A stretch of DNA of 64,000 bases, taken from contig JARDYH010000002.1 in NCBI GenBank assembly GCA_029215795.1, positions 8,859,001 through 8,923,000 on the forward strand, read 5' to 3'. The DNA comes from Anniella stebbinsi (Eukaryota > Chordata > Lepidosauria > Squamata > Anniellidae). Below the pieces are notes generated by a model. It had not been told where the DNA came from, did not search any database, and worked only from the letters and a program-made list of their open reading frames with translations. Both the position numbers and the translations under genes were made by a program. Positions 43,488 through 54,544 of this stretch are shown piece by piece (positions within the stretch are counted from its first letter, which is position 1; every line of letters starts with the position of its first letter).

Positions 43488-43537
43488 CCCCCTCTCCAAT
43501 TGGATTAGAGGCCAGGGGGAGTGACTGACTGCCTCCT

Positions 43538-43966
43538 GGATTCCCTTACCAGTGCTGGCAGTCTACTGAAAAGTAAACTCCATTGAATGCAATGGGACTT
43601 ACTCCCAGGTGAGCATGTAGACAATTGTAGCATTTTTAAAATTGGAGCCTGGGGTGTGTGGAGTGGAGGGGGAATCCTAGAAGTAAAGATTTCCTTTTCA
43701 TTCCAGCACAACAAAACTCCTACAATTAAAAACTTCCTTGCTTGCTTTGTGTGTGTGTGTGTGTGTGGATTCCCTTAACAGTGCTAACAGTCTACTCAGA
43801 AGTAAGCTCCATTGAATACAATGGGTCTTACTCCCAGGTAAGCATGCAGGTGGTTGCAGCATTTTAAAAATTGGAGCCTCGGGGGTGGGGGGTGGAGGGG
43901 GTAAAGATTTACTTTTCTTTTCAGCAGAATAATAATTCTACAATTTACAAGTTATTTTCTTGTTGG

Positions 43967-44001
<35 letters not shown>

Positions 44002-44020
44002 TGTGTTCTCTTACTCCGCT
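43538..44020. repeat. 230-bp tandem duplication, two units plus start of a third
   Basis: GGATTCCCTTACCAGTGCTG at 43538 recurs as GGATTCCCTTAACAGTGCTA at 43768, and TTCTCTTACTCCGCTGC appears near 44006. Shared blocks are CAGTCTACT.A.AAGTAA.CTCCATTGAAT.CAATGG, CTTACTCCCAGGT.AGCATG, TTAAAATTGGAGCCT, GTAAAGATTT.CTTTTC and a terminal (GT)n. The CATTGAA..CAATGGG block is a word common in squamate repeats (recollection). Confidence 0.75.
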
Positions 44021-44147
44021 GCTTGATTCTCTCCATAAGTCATGGGCCCTCAGTAGGGGCAAAATACTATTTCTGTTGTGAGTATTGTAAATATTATTGT
44101 GCCCTTTTTATCCTATATTGATCTTACATTTTACTTCCGGTCATTTT

Positions 44148-45430
44148 AAGAACATAAAAAGTGCCTTCCTGGATCAGACCGAGGGTCCGTCAAGTCCAGC
44201 ACTCTGTTCATACAGTAGCCAACCAGCTGTCAACCTGGGACCAACAAAGCAGGACATGGTGCAACAACACCCTCCCACCCATGTTCCCCAGCAACTGGTG
44301 CATACAGGCTTACTGCCTCAGTTACTGGAGGGAGTAATTAACCACCAGGGCTAGTAGCCATTCATAGCCTTTCCCTCCAGGAATTTATCCATCCCCCTTT
44401 TAAAGCCGTTCAAATTGGTGGCCATCACTTCATCTTGTGGTAGTGAATTCCATAATTTAACTCTGTGCTGTGTGAAGAAGTCCTTCCTTTTATTTGTCCT
44501 GAATCTCCCACCAATCAGCTTCATAGGATGACCCCTGGTTATAGTATTATGGAGAGAGAGAAATATCTCACTATCTACATCCTCCACACCAAGCATAATT
44601 TTGTACACTTCTATGATGTCTCCACTTAGCCTCCTTTTTCCAAGCTAAACAATCCTAGCTGTTGTAACTTTCTCTCATAGGGGAGATGCTCTAGCCCCTT
44701 AATCATTTTAGTTGCCCTTTTCTGCACTTTTTCCAGCTCTATAATCTCTTTTTTTTTTAAGGTGTGGTGACCAGATCTGTACACAGTATTCTAAGTGTGG
44801 TCGTACCATAGATTTGTATAAAGGCACTATGATACTGGCAGTTTTATTCTCAATTCCTTTTCTTATAATGCCTAACATGGAGTTTGCCTTCTTTACAGCT
44901 GCCACACACTGGGTTGACATTTTCATTGAGCTGTCCACCACAACCCCAAGATCTCTTTCTTGTTTGGTCACCGCAAGCTCGGATCGCATCAAGTTTTACT
45001 TGAAGTTGGGAGGGGGGTTGCGTCAACGTGCATCACCTTACACTTGCTTACATTGAACCGCATCTACCATTTGGATGCCCACTCTCCCAGCTTGGAGAGA
45101 TCCCTTTGGAGTTCTTCATAATCCCTTTGTTTTTTAACAACGTTAAATAATTTGGTGTCATCGGCAAACTTGGCCACTTTACTGCTCGCTCCTAATTCCA
45201 GATGATTTGTTAACAAGATGAAAAGCATTTTTCCCAATACTGATCCCTGTGGGACCCCACTAATTGCCTCCCTCCATCAGGAGAATTTACCATTTATTCC
45301 TACTCTCTGCTTTCTGTTCTTTAACCAATTACTGATCCATAAGAGGATCTCTCCTTTTATTCTGTGACTGTTAAGTTTGTTCAGGAGTCTTTTACTTTGT
45401 GTGAGCTGCTTTATACACTGCAAAGAGTGG
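44148..45430 (-). mobile_element. CR1 LINE, RT to 3' end
   Basis: On the minus strand: HRIKGEILLWISNWLKNRKQ RV, SGVPQGSVL-like, FADDTK (45157-45168), [59 protein letters not shown]. The C-terminus is VDSEIFLSLHNTITRGHPMK, GGRFRTNKRKDFFTQHRVK, LWNSLPQDEV and DKFLEGKAMNGY-stop (44351). The 3' end is at 44148 (complement of GGTCTGATCCAGGAAGGC...CTTATGTTCTT-type). Frames are broken but RT motifs are recognisable. Confidence 0.9.
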
Positions 45431-45559
45431 GGTAAAATATTAATATACTTTTCCCCCCTTTTGTTCATACGGCTTCTCTTAGTATTCCTTATGATTGTTG
45501 GGTTTTGGTTTAACTGTAAGCAGTGTGGATTCCTCAGGGCAAGCGCTGCAGCCCTAAAC

Positions 45560-45955
45560 AAAATGTGAATAGAGGAGACATGATAAAGGTATACAAAATT
45601 ATGCATTCCTGACCATGGGACATACTGACTTGCAATGATGAGAGTTGTAGTCCAACACCTTTGGAGGGCACCAGGTTGCGGAAGGGCTGATTTAAACAAA
45701 AAAAGAAAAATAGGTGGCCCTAAGTTGTTCGTCATGAGTTTTCCACAACCCCACAGTCACCTCTGCATATCATATGCTCCATCCTGTCCTCATGGTTTAT
45801 CTACTTTGGGAGAATGAGAATTTCACTTGCACTTTCTGCCTCCTTAGGGAGGATGTGGCGTTAAGGCTTGTGAGCCTTAACTCCCAATTTCCCTGCTATT
45901 TGGTGCTTGGTTGGAATCTGTAGAGCCTTAACATTGTTTTTTGTAAACCGGAGGT
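45560..45955 (+). mobile_element. CR1 scrap joined to an unclassified repeat
   Basis: GAGGAGACATGATAAAGGTATACAAAATTATGCAT (45570-45607) is a CR1 coding scrap. GTTGTAGTCCAACACC..TGGAGGGCACCAGGTTG, a dispersed repeat head, comes next. The part 45674-45955 is about 90% identical by eye to 50622-50895 (GGTGGCCCTAAGTTGTTC, TTTCCACAACCCCACAG, GGCTTGTGAGCCTTAACTCC). Confidence 0.5.
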
Positions 45956-46019
45956 TCTTTGGTTAATGAATATGTATTTTAAATGTTGAAATGTTTTAAT
46001 ATTGAAACGTATTCAATTA

Positions 46020-46195
46020 TATTTTTAACTTTTGTATATTTCTATTTATAATTCTTAACTGAATAAGTTTTAATTGTGTAAAGCTGCCTTGAGGCCCAGT
46101 ATTGGGCAAAAGGTGGGATACAAATAAAGATTTAATAATAATAATAATAATAATAACAATAATAATAATAATAACAATAATAATAATAATGCTGT
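46020..46195 (+). mobile_element. L2-like LINE 3' end with (AAT)n tail
   Basis: TTTTAATTGTGTAAAGCTGCCTTGAGGCCCAGTATTGGGCAAAAGGTGGGATACAAATAAAG is an L2-type 3' end, followed by an (AAT)n run with AAC interruptions (46132-46190). Confidence 0.7.
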
Positions 46196-47355
46196 GAAGG
46201 TGGTGTCAGAATATTGGGTCATTTGAGTGAAGCCTACAGTCCAATGCCTGACCACAACTATATTACTCCAGTTTCCAAGGTAGATGCCACTGATATGGGA
46301 AGAAGCTACATCATGGGTTCCTTGTTGTGGACCAAGCTTTCTCACATTATCTTTACAATGTTGTAAAGAGCCTCAAGGTAGCTGTTTTTATTCCACAAAG
46401 GTATCATCAGAAATGAACGCACGCCAATAGTGAGAACTGAATTAGAAATTTCTAGCCTCTTAGCTTTCACACAAGTTGGGTTGCCAACTTTTAATCAACA
46501 TCTGTCACTATGCCTTTATCTTAGCTTGATTAGTTTGTAGGTGATAGTGTTGATCTCTAGGCCATAAATACTTCGATCTCAAATCCCTGCATACAGAGCT
46601 ACCATTACAGACACAGCTACAGAAAATGACTATACCAGCTCTATTCAAAATGTGTATACATTAATATCAGTGCCATGAAGCTTTTGTAATTATCCAGATG
46701 CATACGGAGGACAATGGCGTAATTAGGAAAATTATAATAACTAGATAGTTCCTTGTTACAGTACTCCAGACATTTGTTTTAAAAGTATGGTTCTGTTTAG
46801 CGATCTGCAAAATCTATTTCCACATTATTCTGCCTTTCTGCCGATGGACTCGGGTATCTACAAAAATTATGTGAAGTATTGTAAGTATCCTTGTTTTTAG
46901 AACCCATGAGTTTAATTGGAATAAATCAGTCTGCATCCAAATACAGATATATGTTGTATTTGTTCATTCATTTCAATTTAATGGGCATCCCAAAGTGGAT
47001 GTTTTCCTTTGTTTTCAAAGGGATGTAATGTTAGAAGTTTATTCCCATTTGTACACCTTCAACTACATTAAGCTACAGGTATCTCTTTTTGTAAGTAAAA
47101 TACGAATACTAATACTAATAATAAGATGTAAAGTTAATTGGCACCAGCAGAACTTCAATATTCACACTGGAAATAGAACCAGCCACATTAAAATGGCTTC
47201 CTAGTGGTGGGTGAACTCACCTGTGTTTGCCTTGGCAGGTGATCGCTCCGCCACTGCTGCCAGCTGCCTCTGCTTGCTGGGCCCACCAGCCTCTTCTGAC
47301 ACTTGGCTTGGCCTGCCGAGTGCTCAGTCCCAAGCATTCAAGTGGGAGTCCACTA
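46196..47355. other. Mostly unique AT-rich DNA
   Basis: No gene is seen. The interval 46600-46900 is non-repetitive and AT-rich. The GC-richer 47215-47355 leads into the foldback element and seems to continue at 47672. Confidence 0.4.
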
Positions 47356-47671
47356 GGCTGACCAGATAAAATCCAGGTCAGGGCTCATGTAACTTTAACA
47401 GTTGTAGAGAAAAGGGAATTGCAGCCCGTGTCATTTGTATGCAATTAGTTCCTGGTGAAATCCCCTCTTCATCACAACAGTTAAAGTTGCAGGCACTATA
47501 CTAGAGTGACCATATACAAAAGAAGGCAGGGCCCCTGCAAGTTTAACTGTTGTGATGAAGAGGGAATTTCACCAGGAACCAATTACATACAAATGACACG
47601 GGCTGAAATTTCATTTTCTCTACGACTGTTAAAGTTACATGAGCCCTGACCTGGATTTTATCTGGTCACCC
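47356..47671 (-). mobile_element. Double-foldback element (316 bp)
   Basis: The ends GGCTGACCAG and CTGGTCACCC are flanked by TA (47354-47355, 47672-47673). Both arms carry the AGATAAAATCCAGGTCAGGGCTC variant. The inner junction GGCACTATACTAGAGTGACC has the 31411 orientation. Length equals the other intact copies. Confidence 0.85.
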
Positions 47672-48749
47672 TAGGATCTACACTTGTGCCAGGAGCGCCT
47701 GACTGGAGCTGGACTCCCAGACCTGGTGGGGCGCTCACAGCAGCCCTAATTTACACATCAGCACTTTTTGGAAAGGTATCATTCATTTCTATAGTCATTC
47801 TCCACCCAATGGAGAATGCTCCATTGTTCTCTAGTAAAGCAATAGAACAAAGAGAAGTAGAGCACAAGGGTGTCCGAAGTTCATTCCTTGGCTTCTCCAT
47901 TGGAAATTATGCTGATATCTACCCTCTCCAGTGGCTGGGAAAGCCGTTGTATCAATGCTCTGAGACAGTGTAAGGCAGCAACATACATCCAATTAAAACA
48001 ATAGAAGTTGAGAATGAAAGTAGAGACTTTCCAACAGAGAGTAAAATACAGAAATGGGGGGGGGTGTTGTACTCATATACACACACGCCCAACTTTAAGT
48101 CTCTTGGTTGCAATATACAGATGGCCATGGCATTAAAAATGTACGGCCTGCAACATCACTGTTAATAATCTTTGTGGAGCTGTCTCGATATGTGCTTTTT
48201 TTATCCACTTCCCTGATTTCTAAATGAAAAACAAAACCCAATTTATTCTCAAGTCCCTAAACCCCTGTAAAAAAAAGCAATTAGTTTAGTTTCACCACAT
48301 TGCAAACCATCTCTCATTTTTTACGGCATTCAACAGGAAAAAAACCCTGCAGAATTTGGCTCCTTTAAGGTCTGCAAGGTGTAATGAAAGTGTACAAACA
48401 TTTTGCTGCTGCCAAGAATAGGCCTGTTCTTGTAACCCTTGGCTTAGAATTCAGACAAAGTTTTGAACTGCCACCTGGGAAATTCCTTTGACTTCCTTGT
48501 ATTGGAGTTTATCCTGTCTCCATATCAGTTTGTGACTTTTTTTTAGTTAGCATGGACATTTGTATGCATTTTCGTACACATTTCTCAATATATATACTCG
48601 GTTTTGTGTGCACTGTTCCCTAATATACACATTTGCGAGTGGAGAAGGAAGCATGGAATAAAGACACAGATACCAGAGCTTGGGATAAACTAGGGCCTCT
48701 TTATTTAAACAATAAGGGAGATTCAGCCCCTCCCTGTGCAGGAATCTGT
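47672..48749. other. Unassigned DNA; TGCATTT fragment near the end
   Basis: The part 47690-47760 resembles 34195-34250. The part 48548-48640 (GGACATTTGTATGCATTTTC, TGTGTGCACTGTTCCC) is a TGCATTT-family scrap. No gene is seen. Confidence 0.4.
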
Positions 48750-48970
48750 GGCTCAATTCGGATGACACAATAAACAACTGGTGTGGGGAAAACAATCGTC
48801 AGTTGTTTTGACTATTGTGTCATCCGAATGCTGCCATAGTCAACTCAGCGCTGATCCTCATCCACACCACAGTTGATTATTTATTACCATGTCGTGTGGG
48901 GAGTACCCCCTAGGGTTAGGGTTAGGGTTAGTCAACCCACCATTGACTATCGTGTCATCCGAATTGAGCC
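48750..48970. mobile_element. GAATTC-family MITE with telomeric patch
   Basis: Ends are GGCTCAATTCGGATGACACA and the complement of GTGTCATCCGAATTGAGCC. Order is reversed relative to 32990. A ~28-bp segment present in the other copies is replaced by about 22 bp including three TTAGGG repeats. Confidence 0.75.
48911..48931. repeat. Short interstitial telomeric repeat (TTAGGG)3
   Basis: TAGGGTTAGGGTTAGGGTTA followed by G lies exactly where the sister copies have ATGAACAACTGTGACGTTGA plus eight more bases. TTAGGG is the vertebrate telomere repeat. The boundary CCCCCTAG is shared with the ancestral sequence. Confidence 0.85.
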
Positions 48971-48989
48971 TATATGTCCTTACATATAG

Positions 48990-49862
48990 TTGGGAGCAGT
49001 CATCAGGAGATTTGAGGCAAGGTGTCACCAGTATGCTGATGACACCCAGCTCTATCTCCCTGTAACATCTGAATTGGGAGAGGCTGTGAATGTTCTGAAC
49101 CCATGCTTGGATACAGTTATGGCTTGGATGAGGGCCAACAAAGTGAAGCTGAATCCCATTAAGACAGAGGCCTTGTGGTTCCCAGGTCCAGGAATTGGGG
49201 TGTTTGGCTGTTCTGGATGGGGTTGCACTCCCTCCTAAGGAGCAGGTTCATAGTTTGGGGGTGCTCCTGGATCCATTTTTGTCACTGGAGGCCCGACAAC
49301 TACACCTGTTCCTGGATAGGGATAGCCTTGCCACTGTCATTCATGCACTAGTAATCTCACGACTAGACTACTGTAATGCACTCTATGTGGGGCTACCCAT
49401 GTGTGTGGTTCGGAAGCCACAGCTAGTGCAGAATGCAGCAGCTAGAGTGCTCACGGGGACACCTAGTTCTGCTCATATAAAACCTGTATTAAAAGAACTG
49501 CACTGTTATCCTACAAAGCCCTAAACAACATGGGACCAGCATACCTAGCAGACCGCCTTCCCTTATATATACCTGGACAACAACTACAATCCTCAGAGGA
49601 TGCCCTACTGGCCATTCTGAGATGAATGGACTGTTGCCATGAAGAACCTCAGTGGCGAGCCCTCTCTGTAGTGGCACCCACCCTCTGGAAAACCCTCCCT
49701 CGTGTGGTTCAGGAGGCAGAAAATGTAACATCTTTTAAACTCCTCCTGAAGACATACCTTTTTACACAGGCTTTCCCTGGTTTTTAATGTAGCTTGTTTT
49801 ACACTGCCTTTTTAACTTTTTAATGTTTAAAATTTATACTGTTATATTTCCTGGTTTTTAAT
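48990..49862 (+). mobile_element. L2-like LINE with RT motif
   Basis: It encodes GAVIRRFEARCHQYADDTQL (YADD at 49032-49043), then MRANKVKLNPIKTEAL. A shifted frame gives AVLDGVALPPKEQVHSLGVL, LVISRLDYCNALYVGLP and KPQLVQNAAARVLTGTP. C-terminal traces continue to about 49790 (SVVAPTLWKTLP-like). There is no normal 3' tail; the 3' untranslated region is cut at 49862 by a TAGGG-ended element. Confidence 0.85.
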
Positions 49863-50340
49863 TAGGGCTGTGCACAGATCCGGATCAGGATCCCAAATCC
49901 GAAGTGAATCAGGGTGATTTGGACTTCCAAAAACTGGATTCAAATCAGATCGGGGGGAGGTACAAATCAATCCGGATCAGATTGGATTGGTGCGAAGCAA
50001 TCCAGATTGATCTGGAGATTCGGACACCATTTTAAGTGTTTTTCCCCATTGACTTGCATTGTGGGAAGAAACATCTATAACTTCTTTATTTGTCAAGATA
50101 CACACATGAAAGTTGGGCAAATTGCAGATGGCACGTAAGTACTCATGTGTGCCAAATTACAGACACAGAGATGCAGGCATTTACTCGCAAGGAATTTTTA
50201 AAACTGGATTTTTCCAGGCAATCCACAAGTACAAGTAACTTTCTTATTTTTCAAGATACAATCCAGACACGTAACATTGGACAACTGTGCAGGTGCAGGC
50301 AGCCACACACAGATGCAGTCAGCAGCAGTCATTTATGATG
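49863..50340. mobile_element. hAT-like element, left end only
   Basis: It begins TAGGGCTGTGCACAGATCCGG and continues with ATCCGGATCAGG and CAATCCGGATCAGATTGG words, like the ends of the element at 55398-56434. A GATACACACATGAAAGTTGG / GATACAATCCAGACACG block repeats inside. The right end was not located and no target duplication was found. Confidence 0.5.
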
Positions 50341-50562
50341 AGAGCACTATTCAGTGAGCCCAAGATTGTCTCAATTGTGAAGCTGAAATGCAACAAACAG
50401 CCCTGCAAGGTGGGCACATTGTTTCAAAAAACATAACAGTGAGAGATGTTTTGGCATCCCCTCAAAATAGGAGGCTAGGAGGAAGAGGATCCCTTCCATT
50501 CCACCCCTCCTTATTTTAGCAGGCTTTTTCTCCTTAGTTAAGTCGGGCAGGCTCTTTATTTA

Positions 50563-50565
<3 letters not shown>

Positions 50566-50596
<31 letters not shown>
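50566..50596. repeat. (ATT)n microsatellite
   Basis: An ATT run with one CCT interruption precedes the repeat that follows. Confidence 0.9.
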
Positions 50597-50609
50597 CTAT
50601 TATTATTTA

Positions 50610-50900
50610 TGACTGGTTGGGGAAGGGCTGCTCTAAACAAAAAAGAGAAGTAGGTGGCCCTAAGTTGTTCATCATCAGTTTTCCACAACCCCACAGTCAC
50701 CTCTGCATATCGTATTCTCCATCCTGTCCTCGTGGTTTATCTGCTTTGGGAGAATTAGAATTTCACTTGCACTTTCTGCCTCCTTAGGGAGGATGTGGTG
50801 TTAAGGCTTGTGAGCCTTAACTCCCAATTCCCCTGCTTTTTGGTGCTTGGTTGGAAACTGTAGAGCCTTAACGTTGTTTTTGTAAATTGCAGATTTTTTT
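50610..50900 (+). mobile_element. Unclassified repeat, second copy of the 45674 sequence
   Basis: It starts GGTTGGGGAAGGGCTGCTCTAAAC and follows 45674-45955 almost base for base to TTGGTGCTTGGTTGGAA.CTGTAGAGCCTTAAC. The right sides diverge after about 50895. Confidence 0.6.
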
Positions 50901-51029
50901 GTTTAATGATTATATTGTATCCTACATATTAATTGTAATATTCTCTGAGAGATATTCTTGTTTGAAATGTGGGGTTTTAATATAATGGGTGGTTAGATTA
51001 AGGATGAGAGAGAAATCATTCAGTTCATT

Positions 51030-51355
51030 CCACACTTTTGAACCACTGTGGTAACCGAAACACAGTTATCCTTCAAAATTTGCAATTCTCTGAATTTTGC
51101 AATGGAGTTTTCCAATGAAAAGAAAAAGTGTACAAATATGTATCCAGTAGGGAAAGAGGAAAATTGCTACCCCCCATTGTATACATTATTTAAAATCACA
51201 TCCAAAAAAAAAACCATGCATTACGAGAATTGTGCACAAAATGCTTATGAATTTTCATGTGAAAAAATGCTGTATGACAAGTTGAACCAAACTTAAAATT
51301 GAAAAATGAAAAACTATGAGAAATGGAAAATGACAGATTCATCCATCTCTAGGAG
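51030..51355. mobile_element. TGCATTT-family hAT-like element
   Basis: It contains CAAAATTTGCAATTCTCTGAATTTTGCAATGGA, TACAAATATGTATCC and TGTGCACAAAATGC, with the right end GACAGATTCATCCATCTCTA (degenerate ..CCATCCCTA). It is a decayed family member. Confidence 0.55.
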
Positions 51356-51617
51356 AAGATTGGAATGGTGGGTGATAGATAGAAGGTAAGAGGTATTCCA
51401 AAATAATTAGAATAACATTAAGAAATCTGGCTATTTCAACTTGGCTGACCTTTACTTGTGGATATTCTTTTCAAAGTTGTAAGGAAAATGCCACGTCAGA
51501 GAAAAGCATATTTTGGCAATGCTTCATGTACCAGAGCATCTCCCACCTAGAACTAATTAGTTTGTAATTAACAAGAATGGTAATGAGTCAACGAACTGGA
51601 TTGATGTGATGGTAGGT

Positions 51618-51735
51618 TTAGTGGTGGTGCTCCAGCATTGGAATGCTCTCCTTAAAGAGCTATCCCTGGAACCTACTGTACAGTCATTTTGGTGCCACGT
51701 AAGACATTTTTTATTTACCCAGGCATTTTAATTTT
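51618..51735 (+). mobile_element. L2-like LINE C-terminal scrap
   Basis: GTGGTGGTGCTCCAGCATTGGAATGCTCTCCTTAAAGAGC and CAGTCATTTTGGTGCCACGTAAGACATTTTTTATTTACCCAGGCATTTTAA correspond to the VVAPALWNALLKEL and HFGATxDIFYLPRHFN-type L2 C-terminus. No 3' tail remains. Confidence 0.65.
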
Positions 51736-51739
51736 AGGG

Positions 51740-53203
51740 ATGTGACAAATTGACAAGTATGGAATATGGCTCTGCTAGGTTGAACGAAGAAGATTGTGGA
51801 TGAAACTAACAGGATATTTATGAGAGATGAATATGACTCTGTGGGGTATATAGTGGACAGTAAAAATTCAACTGAAATCATTGTACCCATGTCCCCCGGG
51901 CATCTTACTTAAGCCCCCTCCCCCGTGGAACTGCTACTGAATTAGAGGAGTCATGTCACAGACAAGCTGGGACCAAAAATAGTCAAATTTGTATTTAGAG
52001 CAGGAGAGTGTGTTCTTTTGCCTTGAGTATCTAAGAAGTGTGTGGGGCTGTCTATACACCTTCAAAGTTCATGGTGGCTGCTAATCAGTGCTGCATCGGT
52101 TATATGACACAGCCTCCGATTCGTAGCCACCATGGGGCTTCTCCCCGAAGCTGCACGTTAGAAAAGTAAGAGACTTGACCCAACTTTTCCATTCAAAGCA
52201 AGGTCACCATGACCCTTCTGCCACATGACCTTGTTCTGGCATCAAGCTGGGGGCATTCCAGATCAAATGGTGACTGGAAACCGGAAAGAGAGCGAAGGTG
52301 GGCTCCAGGATGCAGATGACCACCACGATACCCCACACTCCCTCCTGGCATGGGGATTTCCCCCCTTCACTCTGCAGCAGTGATACCACAAGGTTTCAGG
52401 GGGAAGGAGCAGTGAAGTGGCCCCATGAAGACAGGCCCTTGCTGTTGGGCCAGGGTGCATTGTAGCCTGAAATCCTGCATACAGAATACTGAACAGGGCA
52501 TCTACATTAATGCCAGGAGAATCGAAACAGGAAGGCAGCAGATGCAGTGAGATGAGGTCCGGCGAGGCAAATCTGAAGTTGGCAATTATGAAGTGTTAAA
52601 AATGCTAGGAGTCTTTTATTTTAGAATGCATGCATAGATCAGGGCTGTAATATGTGCCCAATTATGCAACAAAAGGACAAATAAAGATGATTTACCACCT
52701 GAAAGTGTTTTAACTGGGGACTATAAATGGGATAAATGATCAATCTTCTGATAGTTTTGTGACCCGTAGCCCCATTAAACTTCAGTATTACAACTGTCTG
52801 TTAATGCCCCCCTTTTATCTGTGCTAAACGACTGCGTAAGCACTTTCCTTTGGGCCCACCTGGAGAATACAAAAATACTTGTTTAATTATCACGTTTTAT
52901 ACCCTTGTTCTAGCTTAATCTTCTCTGCAGGCCCATGATTCCCTTTTCCAATTATCTGATATCGATTTTGGCACAGCTCCACTATGGAAGATCCATTTTA
53001 ATACAAGAAACAGAGTGACAAATCTCACCAGTCTATTCTATAGGACATCACGCTGTAGATCAGCATTCACCATTATATATCGTCATCGCAGATTTCATGG
53101 TTTTGAAGATATTCACTCAGTGTTGCATTATATATCAATTCCCTGTGGAAATCAATATCCTCCATTGATAATTGGAATGACCAGTCTGTTTCAGTCACAC
53201 CTG
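51740..53203. other. Mostly unique DNA, possible element at 52047-52440
   Basis: GGGGCTGTCTATACACC (52047) faces the complement of GGCCCCATGAAGACAGGCCC (52421), a possible ~390-bp inverted-ended element. The interval 52640-52990 is AT-rich, non-repetitive and a conserved-element candidate by composition only. No gene is seen. Confidence 0.4.
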
Positions 53204-53714
53204 GGGCTCATCTATACCTATGAGTCTTCCGGGATGGGGGGGGGGAGAATCTCGGGCTTTCCGGCTTCCACAGTCCTACCCCAGCATCCATACACCCGCA
53301 TGCCATCCTGGAAGGCAACAGGGAAGTCTGATGTTGCACATTTGTTTGCTTGTTTTTTGTTGTTGTTTTTAAGGAGAGCCACTGCAATCCTGCGCAACAA
53401 TAAGTTAAAAAGAAAAAGAAAAAATGGGGAACTTGGCACCGCCATACAAGGGATGGCAAAAATGCTGCTCCCACCATGCCCCTATGGGCACGGAGCCACC
53501 CCATGCAGCTCCGTGCCCGTTTGATGACCCAGGAGCCAACACTACACAGGCCGCAATCCCTGGGGTTGTCCTGGGACTGTGGAAAAACTGGGAAATCCGT
53601 GGTTGCATATATCCCGGGGAAAGTCTCTGGTCATTCCTGGTTGACCCCATCATTTGGATGCACAGGGACGACATAGAGATGATCCCAGGATATATGCATG
53701 GTGTCGACAAGGCT
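53204..53714 (-). mobile_element. CTACACC-family GC-rich element
   Basis: The left end is GGGCTCATCTATACC and the right end GGTGTCGACAAGGC. Shared landmarks are CATCCTGGAAGGCAACAGGG, CCATACAAGGGATGGCAAAA, TGGGCACGGAGCCACCCCAT, GTTGTCCTGGGACTGTGGAA and TATCCCGGGGAAAG. Long frames on both strands (to 169 codons) are products of its composition. Confidence 0.65.
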
Positions 53715-54544
53715 CTGGTCATGGGCAGGGATAGACAACATGGCTCCCGTGAGTACTTTGACACTTTTCTCTGTGACTACTAAAGTGTCCTACGCCCCTC
53801 CTACTTAATATTTTATTTTATTTATTCATTTATTTATTTTTTTCTGGCAGCTGGAATCACTTCAAAGCAAAGTGAAGGCCTTTCGTTGTTCCCATCTTTT
53901 CCATGAATACTTCTGGGGCCCTTGCGGTGCTCAGAGACACTCTTGAGTAAAGAAGAAGGAATGTGGCTGTAAGTTTATGCTTTCATCGGCAATGTGGCCA
54001 TTTTGTGGTGGTGCCCAGGGCAGTTTCTCAAACTGTCAAAAGTTCCCATGGGCCCAAAAAAGTTTTCATCTGCTACCTAGGGCGGTTAGGAGAAAGGGTC
54101 TATATCAGCCCAGAGCCTGCTCCATGCTATGCTAATTTTCTACTTGCAGAAATTTTGTTTTTGTTTTTAAGTGTTTCTTCCACCAGTATCTGCTACAGAC
54201 CATTCTGACACCTCAGGACTTTGTTTTCTCATTTTGCCACATTTTCAGATCAGGCCTTTGTTACCTATTTTTGATGTTGTCTAAACAGCGGTACTGACTT
54301 TACCTCAGAGATATAGCCAGAAGTTTTCTTGGCAATAGATATTGATAAGAAGAACAGATCCACCTAAAGGGCCAACTCCAGGTTCAAGGGATCAAAATAA
54401 CATTGTGGGAAATTAAAATGTTGCTGCCTAGGAATATGGCTACTGGGGAAAAATACAAATATAAAAGGGGGCTGGTGCCAGGCAGATTTCAGCAGTGGGT
54501 AGTGAATCACTGAATCTGTCAAACTCATTCCACATTGGATTGCA
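53715..54544. other. Unassigned non-coding DNA
   Basis: TTTATT repeats lie at 53808-53842. No gene is seen. Confidence 0.4.

Noticed and set aside
48911..48931. Chromosome end or assembly join
   Set aside because: Only three TTAGGG units, with element sequence continuing on both sides in the expected order.
53015..53783. Frames of 169 and 119 codons on both strands
   Set aside because: Most of this stretch is a CTACACC-family element; simultaneous long frames on both strands reflect composition.
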